Shown: one piece after another, positions 8,254-15,807 of the stretch | How positions within the stretch are numbered: position 1 is the stretch's first letter | How the letters are laid out: every line of letters begins with the position of its first letter | Assembly: GCF_014200755.1 (NCBI RefSeq) | Contig: NZ_JACHCM010000005.1 | Span: 124,001 to 188,000 of the forward strand | Direction: 5' to 3' | Origin: Rhodanobacter sp. ANJX3 | Lineage (GTDB): Bacteria > Pseudomonadota > Gammaproteobacteria > Xanthomonadales > Rhodanobacteraceae | DNA: 64,000 nucleotides | Position numbers and translations under genes: made by a program | Notes under the pieces: model-generated | Database searches by the model: none | What the model saw: only the letters and a program-made list of their open reading frames with translations | What the model was told of the DNA's origin: nothing

Positions 8254-10086
8254 CTAGAAATTCGACTCGACTGGATAGCTCCAGTACTCCAGCATCGGCT
8301 GAAGAATCGGTAGAACCGGCCTGAATACCTCGCGGTAGCGCGTCCAACGTTCAATCGCCTTCCGGTTGATTGGCTCGATGACCTGAGAATAGCTCGGGGT
8401 GCCGATGTAACTCTTACTGCGAGCGTGCTTGTCGAATTGCATCAGCGGTGCGCAGTCGTCAAGATCCAGAAAATTCGCGATGCGTTCGGCCTGGCCGGCA
8501 AAGTCACCAACCAGATCCTCGTAGCGCGACACCAGTACATCGGGTTTGAACACTTGTACATCGGCACACCACTGCTGCATCGTATCCACATAGGCTTGCG
8601 CCAGCCGCTCTAGCGATCCGCACGCCGTCGCCAGAACGTGGGAGCGGAAATGCTGCATGTAGCAACTCAGGATCACGTCGCACGGATGACGTACCGCCAG
8701 AATGATCTTGGCGGCCGGAAACAATCGGTGAATCATTGGTAGCCATTGCATGTTCAGCGGATTCTTGTCCACCAGACGTGCGGCCGAATTTCGCTCGATC
8801 CGTTCGCCAACCATGGTGTGATAGCGTTTGCGCAATTCATCGCAATCGTATTGACACAACAAGCTGAGGTCTTTCGGAACGCGAGCGTCGTGATTGCGCA
8901 AAATGTTGATCAGGCGGTTGAAGAACGGATTCTCGTCCATCGACTGCAGCCCCGGGTGAGCGTCCAGCATCTGCTCCAGCAGGGTAGTCCCAGACCTCGG
9001 GAAACCAACCACGAAGATCGGGGAATCGAGCATGTCCGGCGCCATCAGCACCGGCCAACGTCGATATTGTTCGGCACTTATCCGAGGCGCTTCCGACGGC
9101 AACGCCGCAACACCTGGAGCGAAATGTTCCGGCGCGTCGATGCGTAACAATCTATCGGAAATATCGTGGGCCTTCTGCAAAGCCTGCAGGGCTGCTGCAA
9201 CATCACCACGTTTGTCGTGAACAGCGGCCAATTGGAAATAATGCTCGGCATCATCATCATCTTGCGCGCCGGCGCCCAAGAGGAGACGGAGCGCACGTTC
9301 CGGCTGTTTACGACGCAGAGCCAGGCTCGCCAGAAGGTGCTCGACCTCGTTTTTTTGGGAACGCGAATTTCCGGCTGAATCGATAATTTGCTGCGCGAGC
9401 GTCTCGGAATCGTCGAGCCGATTTTGCCGCTCGTAGATAGTGGCCAGCAGGAGTTTCGCTTCGAAATGGTCAGGCTGATGAATCAGAAGATCTTCAAGCA
9501 GCCACGCCGCACCCACCGTTTCGTTGCGCAGACTTAGCGTTCGGGCCAGCTCAAGCTGCAGGCTGTCGTCCCCCAGAGGCAACCATGCGCGCCAATGCCT
9601 GAGTAGCTCGGCAGCGCTCTCAAAATCCTGGCACAAGCAACATGCCTTGGCCGCATGCACGCGTACCGTAATCGCATCCTTATTCAACAAATGAGCGGCA
9701 AGCAGCATTTCGCGGGCAGCCGAATATTCGCGGCAGTCGAACAGCAACATTCCGTACTGGTCACGAATGGTGAGGTTTGATGAATCCAAGTCAAGCGCAC
9801 GCCCGTAGGCAGCCTTCGCGCCGTCGAGATCCTGCGCACCGTTCAGTGCAACGGCGTAGTTACCCCAGTGCAAAGCGCTGTGAGGATATATGCGGGTCAG
9901 CTCGGCGTAGACGGAAACGGCCTCTTGCTGCCGTTGCTGATACTGAAGGCTCAACGCCAGCAACACGAGCAGGCTCTCGTTATGTGGATGAGACGGCAGC
10001 ATAGCGCGCGCCAGCCCTTCTGCGCGGTGCGGCTGGCCGCTCTGGATGGCCGCAACTATTTCGGTAAGAGTATTTTCAAGATTCAT
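8254..10086 (-). CDS. TPR repeat sulfotransferase 3
   Basis: The 610-residue protein has the longest TPR region of the three (about residues 1-320) and a C-terminal sulfotransferase domain. Its PAPS loop FPRSGTT is at 362-368 and continues LLEQMLDAHPGLQSMDEN, closely like the same region of animal protein-tyrosine sulfotransferases. The 3'-phosphate motif is RHPCDVILS. No signal peptide is seen, so it is presumably cytosolic. The ATG at 10084-10086 has no recognisable ribosome site, because a rho-independent terminator of the upstream receptor gene ends only five bases before it; expression would need read-through or a leaderless message. It lies 67 bases downstream of the second receptor gene on the same strand. 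Confidence 0.9.
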   Translation of the reverse strand: MNLENTLTEIVAAIQSGQPHRAEGLARAMLPSHPHNESLLVLLALSLQYQQRQQEAVSVYAELTRIYPHSALHWGNYAVALNGAQDLDGAKAAYGRALDLDSSNLTIRDQYGMLLFDCREYSAAREMLLAAHLLNKDAITVRVHAAKACCLCQDFESAAELLRHWRAWLPLGDDSLQLELARTLSLRNETVGAAWLLEDLLIHQPDHFEAKLLLATIYERQNRLDDSETLAQQIIDSAGNSRSQKNEVEHLLASLALRRKQPERALRLLLGAGAQDDDDAEHYFQLAAVHDKRGDVAAALQALQKAHDISDRLLRIDAPEHFAPGVAALPSEAPRISAEQYRRWPVLMAPDMLDSPIFVVGFPRSGTTLLEQMLDAHPGLQSMDENPFFNRLINILRNHDARVPKDLSLLCQYDCDELRKRYHTMVGERIERNSAARLVDKNPLNMQWLPMIHRLFPAAKIILAVRHPCDVILSCYMQHFRSHVLATACGSLERLAQAYVDTMQQWCADVQVFKPDVLVSRYEDLVGDFAGQAERIANFLDLDDCAPLMQFDKHARSKSYIGTPSYSQVIEPINRKAIERWTRYREVFRPVLPILQPMLEYWSYPVESNF

Positions 10087-10091
10087 GGCAT

Positions 10092-10124
10092 AAAAAAGGC
10101 CGCGTGAAAAAAGTCACGCGGCCT
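10092..10124 (-). terminator. Rho-independent terminator of the second TonB receptor gene
   Basis: A perfect 11-bp stem (10097-10107 with 10114-10124, core GGCCGCGTGA) closes a 6-base loop and is followed on the minus strand by a run of six U (10097-10092). It lies 30 bases past the receptor stop codon and ends five bases before the start codon of the third sulfotransferase gene, so it occupies that gene's ribosome-binding region. Confidence 0.9.
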
Positions 10125-10153
10125 ATAAGGTTAAGTTTTACACGAACGATTTT

Positions 10154-13087
10154 TTAGAATTTGACGGTGAAGCGAGCCCAGTAATAGCGCCCGATCAGGT
10201 CAAAGTCGCTCGGATCGGTATTGGCGTTCAGCGTATTGTTGGCGTACAAGATCGGCGGCTGCTTATCGAACGCGTTGTTGACGCCAAAATCGATGCGGCT
10301 ATTGATGACCTCGAGATTATAACCGAACGAGAAGTCATGATAGAGCGTAGATCCTTCGTGGAACAGCGGTCCCTGCACGCCGCCGTAGCTGTCCTGCAGC
10401 GAATAGGTGCCGATGTAACGTGGGCGCCACTCGGCTTCCCAGTTGCCCAGCTGCCACTGGACGAAGCCCGAAGCGCGCCAGCGGGGAAACAGGCAGATGC
10501 CGGCATTTGTCGGGCAGGCGGCCTGCGCACTCGAACCGTAGGCAAGCAGCTGGCCGGCATCCTTATAAGTGGTGCCGCCGGCCTGCTGGTTGAAGTAATT
10601 CAGGTACGTAGCATCCACACCGACGGTGAACTTGCCGAAGGAATACTGCGGCAACTTGTAACGAGCCGACCAATCTATGCCACCAGTGGCCAGACTACCC
10701 AGATTGCCCGTCGGTTCAATAAAGCCCAAGCCGATCTGACCCGCGTTCGGGCCCGAGGCAATACGCTTGATGTACTGGCAATACACCGTCTGACCACCGG
10801 CGCAAAGATTCAGGACAGCCTGCGCACCGATCGACGAAATGGTGTTGTCCAGGTAGATATGCCAGAAGTCGACCGTTGTGGACAGTCCTTCCGCCCAGGA
10901 AGGGCTGTACACCAGGCCCAGATCGAACGATTTACCCGTTTCCGGCTTGATCGGGAAACCGGCAACCGCGGCACCCTCGGTAATCGTGCTGATCTGCGTG
11001 GCCGACGTAACCGACTTGTTCACGAACGTGCCATTCGTCGGCACATACTGGCATGCCGCTGCCAAGTTAGCTTGGCCGGTGTAGCCGTTACACGGGTCAC
11101 TGGTCAGATAGGGCGCATCCGAACCGGAAGAGTAAAGCTCTCCAATCGTTGGCGCACGGAACACGTCGGCCATCGTGCCGCGCAGCAGCAGGTCGTCGAA
11201 CGGCTTCCACTCGACCTGGAACTTGAAGTTGTTGGTGCTACCAAACGAGCTGAAGCGCGAATAACGGTCACCGATATCCACATTCAACGACTTGACGAAG
11301 GGCAAATCAGCCAGCACCGGGATAAAGGCTTCCGAATAGACTTCCTTCACGTTGTAGCCACCCGACAGACCCGCCACGCACTGGCTGCCCAAGGCGCAGG
11401 TGCCGGTGTTCGGGTTGAGCAGCAACTCGGTATCCGGATTAACCGTTTCATGATCGGTACGGTACTGAGCGCCAACGGCCAGCTGCACGGCGCCCGCAGG
11501 CAGGCTGAACAATTCGCCGTTCACATCGGCGTGCCAGACCTTTTCCTGACTGTAAGCGTTGCTGGTGGCCACCGCCGAAGCGGCTTTCTCGGCGGCGAGG
11601 CTGCCAGGAGAATTGATGGCAAAGGGGTTGAACTGGCAAGCCACGGCGCTGATGCCGGTCGGGCAAGTCGCAGTGCCATCGGCATTCAGCACCGAGGGCC
11701 CCGTGTACAGGTCGTTCGCGTTGATCAGACCTTCGGTGGTGGTGGTGACGCTCTCATGGCCGTAGTTCACGCCCACGTTCCACTGCCAGTTATTGTCGGC
11801 AATGTTGAAGTCGCCCTTCAGGCCTGTGTTGATCTGAGCGTCTTCGCGACCGGAGAACGCGTAGCGATTGCCGAGGCCAGTGGTACGCGTGCGGAAGCCA
11901 TAGCCGGTGCTCGCATTGTATGCCGTACCTGGAGCAAACACATTGAAGGCGTTGTGCGCGTCAAGCGTTGCGCCCGACGTGTCCGTGCCGTACACCCCCG
12001 GAGCCAGCTGGAAATTGGACGAGGTCTTCTGGTAGGTCGCGTCCATGTAGGCCGATACGTGATCGGTAAGATTGTAATCCCCGTTCAGGAATGCGCCCGT
12101 GCGCTCCTGGGGGGTTTCAATCAGGTTGACCGTGGCGTAGTTGTATTTGTCGGCGTTGCCATAGCAGTGATAGTTGGCCGCGGTCGGCACGGTCGCGTTG
12201 CCACCCGAATTGAGCGAGATGGTGCCGCATCCAAACTGTGCCGCCAGACTTCCGGGAGCAAAAGTGCCATCGCCGTTGTCGCCGGGAATCTGGATATGGC
12301 CGACCGGCGTGGACGACGAGCCGCCCACGATGACGTGGCCCGTGGAAATCAGGCTCAACGCATTCTTCGAGAAGTTGCGTGCGCCTGCTTCGATGCCGTC
12401 GGTCTTCTGGTAGTTGACGCCGGCCATGATGCTGCCTTTGTCACCCGACTGGCCGAAGGTGAACGTGTAGCCGGACGTGTCGCCATCGTCGTGGTCCGAC
12501 TCGCCCACATTGGTTGTGAAGGTGGCTCCCTGGTAATCCTTGCGCAGGATGAAGTTGACCGCACCGCCAATGGCATCGGAGCCGTAAACCGACGATGCGC
12601 CAACGGTAAGCACGTCGATGCGCTCGATCGCGTCGGCGGGGATCGCGTTCGGATCGCCGCTCAGCAGACGCTGGCCGTTGACCAGGATCAGCGTGCGCTG
12701 CGAACCGAGGCCGCGGAGGTTGATCGAAGAGGCGCCCGTACCGCCACCATTATTGGTCTGCGGATTCACGTTGCCGCCCGTCATCGTCGGCAGCTGTTGG
12801 ATCAAGTCACCCAAGGTGGCCTTGCCTGTTGCCTGGATTTGCGCGCGATCGATTGTTACGACGGGGCTGGCCGTTTCCAGATCGACGCGGCGGATCAGCG
12901 AACCGGTAACGACAACGGTTTGCAGGTCGGACGTTTTTTTGTCGCTCGGCGACTGTGTCGTCGAGGCGGGCTGGCTACCCGTGTCCTGGGCAAATACAGC
13001 GTTGCTGGTGGCGCCTACGGCAAGCACGGCACCCAGCGAGAGCGCCAGGCGAACTGACGAAGAAAGTTTTGTGACCCCAAGTTTCAT
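10154..13087 (-). CDS. TonB-dependent receptor (outer membrane)
   Basis: This complete receptor of 977 residues has a signal peptide cut after VFA (residue 33), a low-complexity linker, a TonB box-like TVVVTG, a plug domain (INLRGLGSQRTLILVNGQR, then DAIERIDVLTVGASSVYGSD and GGAVNFILRK) and a long beta-barrel ending in an aromatic residue (ARFTVKF). The short plug lead without a carboxypeptidase-like domain separates it from the Oar-like receptor at the window start. Many paralogues of this type in Xanthomonadales import plant or peptide-derived compounds; the substrate cannot be read here. The ATG has GGAGG about 9 bases upstream. A candidate promoter with a palindromic spacer lies 250 bases upstream, and a strong terminator follows. 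Confidence 0.95.
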   Translation of the reverse strand: MKLGVTKLSSSVRLALSLGAVLAVGATSNAVFAQDTGSQPASTTQSPSDKKTSDLQTVVVTGSLIRRVDLETASPVVTIDRAQIQATGKATLGDLIQQLPTMTGGNVNPQTNNGGGTGASSINLRGLGSQRTLILVNGQRLLSGDPNAIPADAIERIDVLTVGASSVYGSDAIGGAVNFILRKDYQGATFTTNVGESDHDDGDTSGYTFTFGQSGDKGSIMAGVNYQKTDGIEAGARNFSKNALSLISTGHVIVGGSSSTPVGHIQIPGDNGDGTFAPGSLAAQFGCGTISLNSGGNATVPTAANYHCYGNADKYNYATVNLIETPQERTGAFLNGDYNLTDHVSAYMDATYQKTSSNFQLAPGVYGTDTSGATLDAHNAFNVFAPGTAYNASTGYGFRTRTTGLGNRYAFSGREDAQINTGLKGDFNIADNNWQWNVGVNYGHESVTTTTEGLINANDLYTGPSVLNADGTATCPTGISAVACQFNPFAINSPGSLAAEKAASAVATSNAYSQEKVWHADVNGELFSLPAGAVQLAVGAQYRTDHETVNPDTELLLNPNTGTCALGSQCVAGLSGGYNVKEVYSEAFIPVLADLPFVKSLNVDIGDRYSRFSSFGSTNNFKFQVEWKPFDDLLLRGTMADVFRAPTIGELYSSGSDAPYLTSDPCNGYTGQANLAAACQYVPTNGTFVNKSVTSATQISTITEGAAVAGFPIKPETGKSFDLGLVYSPSWAEGLSTTVDFWHIYLDNTISSIGAQAVLNLCAGGQTVYCQYIKRIASGPNAGQIGLGFIEPTGNLGSLATGGIDWSARYKLPQYSFGKFTVGVDATYLNYFNQQAGGTTYKDAGQLLAYGSSAQAACPTNAGICLFPRWRASGFVQWQLGNWEAEWRPRYIGTYSLQDSYGGVQGPLFHEGSTLYHDFSFGYNLEVINSRIDFGVNNAFDKQPPILYANNTLNANTDPSDFDLIGRYYWARFTVKF

Positions 13088-13692
13088 TACGACACCCTCC
13101 GATTAATTATCACCATGGGTCAGAAATGGTCTGCCCAAAAAATGCCAGCCGGCCTAAAGTTCCCCTAAGCCAATGCTTCCAAACCCACTAAACCCTAATT
13201 TCGTCCCGATACTAACAGGGAAGTAACGTTTCGTGAACACTTTGCACATGCTAGAGACTCACAAACTCAGGCGTAGCCGCAAAATCAAAATTTTGACGCC
13301 GTGTAACCGCGGTTAACGAGACTTCACCCCAGATCCTATTTATCACGCGTATTTTACGCGTTGTCAACAAATTTTGTACATGAACAGCCTTGTTAAACAG
13401 TCTCTTATGGTCTCTTTCTGCAGTACCGCGCTGGTGACGTGGCCCATCACGCAACGATGAAAACTAAGGCTGATTTGATCCTTCACAGGTAGTCATTAGC
13501 TTGGGCTGATTCGCCGACATAGCTCAATCCCGGACTTTATTTTCAGAAGCAACGTACCCGTGCACCGCGGCTAGCCCTCCCTTAAGGCCGCAATTCCAGC
13601 TAGTTGAGACTTGGCAGCGCCCCCCCTCCTAGTCTGCGCCATTGATTACATTGCATGCTATGTTTCGCCTGCCTTTCATGAGGGGACGCGAG
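13088..13692. other. Intergenic region between the second receptor and DegV
   Basis: This stretch of about 600 bases contains no convincing gene. It holds the leftward receptor promoter (13339-13367) with a leader of about 245 bases, and the unseen rightward promoter of the DegV gene. A 67-codon minus-strand frame (13251-13454) crosses the promoter palindrome and is not believed. Composition is AT-rich near 13330-13400 and becomes GC-rich toward the DegV start. Confidence 0.5.
13339..13367 (-). promoter_or_regulatory. Candidate sigma70 promoter with palindromic operator as spacer
   Basis: On the minus strand a consensus -35 TTGACA (13367-13362) and a -10 GATAAA (13344-13339) are separated by exactly 17 bases, and those 17 bases (13345-13361) are a perfect inverted repeat with arms ACGCGTA/TACGCGT around AAA. 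A dimeric regulator bound here would block RNA polymerase directly. The start of transcription would be near 13332, leaving a leader of about 245 bases before the receptor ATG. No regulator gene is adjacent. Confidence 0.6.
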
Positions 13693-14637
13693 ATGCGGAT
13701 GGGTCTGGCTATCGACGCAGGTTGCGATCTGTCGCAGGCGTTTTTGCAGCGGCACAAGATCGTCGTGATGCCGATTACAGTGCGGGTGGACGGTGACGTT
13801 TTCATGGACGACCGCGAGCCGGCTGAGATGCAGCGCTTTATCGACCGCCGCCTGGGCAGCCGCAGCCACTCGGCGGAAACCGAGCCCTGCTCAGTCGAAG
13901 AGGTGGAGAGCCTGTTCCTGGAAAAGCTCGTGCTCGATCACGACTGCATGTTCTGCCTCACCATCATGGCCACGCGCAGCGCGATCAACGAACGCGTGAA
14001 CCGGGCGAGCTTCGCCGTCCTCAAGAACTATCGCAAAGTACGCGAAGCCGCCGGGGTACCGGGACCTTTCATGATGCGGGTAGTGGACACGCGGAATATT
14101 TTTGCGGGATCGGCGCCTGCGGCCTACGAAGCAGCGCGCATGATCGAGGCCCACGAGACGCCTGCGGCGATTCGCGAGCGTCTTACGTACATCGCCAATA
14201 ACAGCTATGGCTACATGCTGCCGCGAGATCTCTATTACCTCCGCGCGCGGGCCAAGAAAAAGAACGATCGCAGCGTCAGCCTTTTCAGCGCGGTGCTGGG
14301 TTCGGCATTGGACATCAAGCCGTTATTACGCGGCTATCGCGGTGAAACCGGGCCGGTGGGCAAGGTACGCGGCTTCGAACACGGCGCCGAGGCGCTGTTC
14401 GGTTATGCCGCGCAGCGCGTGCGGAACGGCCTGCTGGTTCCTTTTGTATGCGTGAGCTACGGCGGCGATCTCGGGGTGCTGGCTACGCTGCCGGGCTATG
14501 CAGGTTTGCAGGCGGCCTGCCAGGAATCCGGCGTGGAGCTGATGGAGGCGCCGATGGGCATCACCGGTATGGTCAATGTTGGCGAAGGTGCGGTCACTCT
14601 GGGTTTCGCTGCGGAAGAACACGAAGCGGATTTTTAG
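13693..14637 (+). CDS. DegV family protein (fatty-acid-binding fold)
   Basis: The 314-residue protein begins MRMGLAIDAGCDLS, the first strand of the DegV fold, and contains VMPITVRVDGDVFMDD and the MATRSAIN region typical of the family. DegV proteins bind a single fatty-acyl chain between two lobes; in Firmicutes (FakB) they present fatty acids to a kinase, FakA. No fakA-like gene is adjacent, so the role here is open. The start at 13693 is chosen because GAGGGG lies seven bases upstream; the frame is open from ATG 13642. The gene stands alone and converges with the SDR gene, with 30 bases between them. Confidence 0.85.
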   Translation: MRMGLAIDAGCDLSQAFLQRHKIVVMPITVRVDGDVFMDDREPAEMQRFIDRRLGSRSHSAETEPCSVEEVESLFLEKLVLDHDCMFCLTIMATRSAINERVNRASFAVLKNYRKVREAAGVPGPFMMRVVDTRNIFAGSAPAAYEAARMIEAHETPAAIRERLTYIANNSYGYMLPRDLYYLRARAKKKNDRSVSLFSAVLGSALDIKPLLRGYRGETGPVGKVRGFEHGAEALFGYAAQRVRNGLLVPFVCVSYGGDLGVLATLPGYAGLQAACQESGVELMEAPMGITGMVNVGEGAVTLGFAAEEHEADF

Positions 14638-14667
14638 AAAGGGCACTCAAAGCGCCGCCAGAAGCTC

Positions 14668-15450
14668 TCAGAACCCGTAGTTCAAGAAACCACCATCGAC
14701 CGCCAGCACCTGCCCCGTGATGTAACTGGCCGCGGGCAGGCACAGAAAAGCGATCGCCGCGGCAACCTCCTCCGGCTCGCCGATCCGGTTCAGCGGCGTG
14801 CGTTCCAACACCTCGTCCAGATAATCTGCGTCGGCCAGCGCCGGCTCCGAGCGCTGGGTGCGGATATACCAGGGCGCGACCGCATTGACGCGGATGCCGT
14901 CCACCGCCCACTCGGCGGCAAGGTTGCGGGTGAGCTGGTGCAGCGCGGCTTTGCTCATCCCGTAGGCCGAGCCAGTGCGCACATGCGTGACGCCGGACAC
15001 CGAGCCGACATTGACGATCGCCGCGTTCGGATGCTGCACGAGCTGCGGGTGCGCCAGACGGCACATCTCGAACGCGGCGAACACGTTCTGCTCGAAAATC
15101 TGACGGTATTCGTCGCTGCGATAGTCCAGCGTGGCCAGCGGCTGATTGCCGCCGGCGTTGTTGACCAGCAGCGACAGCGGCGCGCCAAGGTCGGCAATCC
15201 AGTCGAACACGGCCAGGCGCTCTTCGGCCTGGGTCAGGTCAGCGCCGAAAGCCAACACCTCGACCTCGGGGAAATCGTCGGTCAGCTCGACCATCACCTG
15301 TTCGAGATAATTCGGATCGCGCGCCACCAGCAGCAGGTTGGCACCCAACCCAGCCAACTCGCGCGCGGCAGCGTAACCAATGCCCTTGCTGGCACCGGTG
15401 ATCAAAGCGGTATGGCCCTGCAGTTGCCAAGCGTCGATGCGGCTGTTCAT
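14668..15450 (-). CDS. SDR family NAD(P)-dependent oxidoreductase (tropinone-reductase-like)
   Basis: This classical short-chain dehydrogenase/reductase of 260 residues has the cofactor motif TGASKGIG at 18-25, NNAGG near 95, and the catalytic set S150, Y163, K167 (YGMSK). Arg after the second strand (VARDP) favours NADP(H). The C-terminal part GQVLAVDGGFLNYGF is typical of the family. The substrate is not predictable; similarity to tropinone-reductase-like and 3-oxoacyl-reductase-like enzymes is by general pattern only. It is transcribed leftward, convergent with DegV and divergent from the small lipoprotein gene. Confidence 0.9.
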   Translation of the reverse strand: MNSRIDAWQLQGHTALITGASKGIGYAAARELAGLGANLLLVARDPNYLEQVMVELTDDFPEVEVLAFGADLTQAEERLAVFDWIADLGAPLSLLVNNAGGNQPLATLDYRSDEYRQIFEQNVFAAFEMCRLAHPQLVQHPNAAIVNVGSVSGVTHVRTGSAYGMSKAALHQLTRNLAAEWAVDGIRVNAVAPWYIRTQRSEPALADADYLDEVLERTPLNRIGEPEEVAAAIAFLCLPAASYITGQVLAVDGGFLNYGF

Positions 15451-15563
15451 GCGCTCAGCTTAAAGCCTATGCCGCTCGCGCGCATCGTCGTCGGCAAGAC
15501 AAACCTTGCCGAGGCAAGTCCATGGCAGGACACTGGATCCATCGAACCCGCCAGAGAAACCTC

Positions 15564-15767
15564 ATGAAGCCGCTACCGATTCTGCTCGGCGCGCTTGCCC
15601 TGGCCGCCTGCTCCAGCAAACCGCCCGAGCCGGTGGCAAAAGCACCGCCGATAGCGACGCCCTTCGATGCGATGCGCGCCGAAGAGCAACGGGCGAAGGA
15701 CGTGCAGAAAATCGTCGACAGGCAGGCCGAGGAACAGCGCAAGCAGATCGAGGCGCAGCAGCAGTAG
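15564..15767 (+). CDS. Small lipoprotein, function unknown
   Basis: The 67-residue protein starts with a lipoprotein signal peptide ending in the lipobox LAAC (Cys at residue 15-16). The mature part has a short Pro/Ala linker and then a highly charged, Gln-rich helix (EEQRAKDVQKIVDRQAEEQR) that should form a coiled coil. An in-frame upstream ATG at 15522 would place basic residues before the signal, so ATG 15564 is preferred, although its ribosome site is weak. It is probably anchored to the inner leaflet of the outer membrane. I do not recognise the family. Confidence 0.7.
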   Translation: MKPLPILLGALALAACSSKPPEPVAKAPPIATPFDAMRAEEQRAKDVQKIVDRQAEEQRKQIEAQQQ

Positions 15768-15807
15768 CCGTAAGCGCGTCTATAGAACGCGCGGCGGACA
15801 CACCTTC

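Noticed and set aside
10337..13057. A 906-codon open frame on the plus strand opposite the second TonB receptor
   Set aside because: It is antisense to a gene with clear signal peptide, plug and barrel; long antisense frames are expected in high-G+C DNA, and its sequence is Arg/Val/Gly-rich without domains.
13251..13454. A 67-codon minus-strand frame in the receptor leader
   Set aside because: It runs through the promoter palindrome and has no ribosome site.
15775..15795. A short inverted repeat between the lipoprotein and sppA ends
   Set aside because: Only six pairs with a 7-base loop and no U-run.
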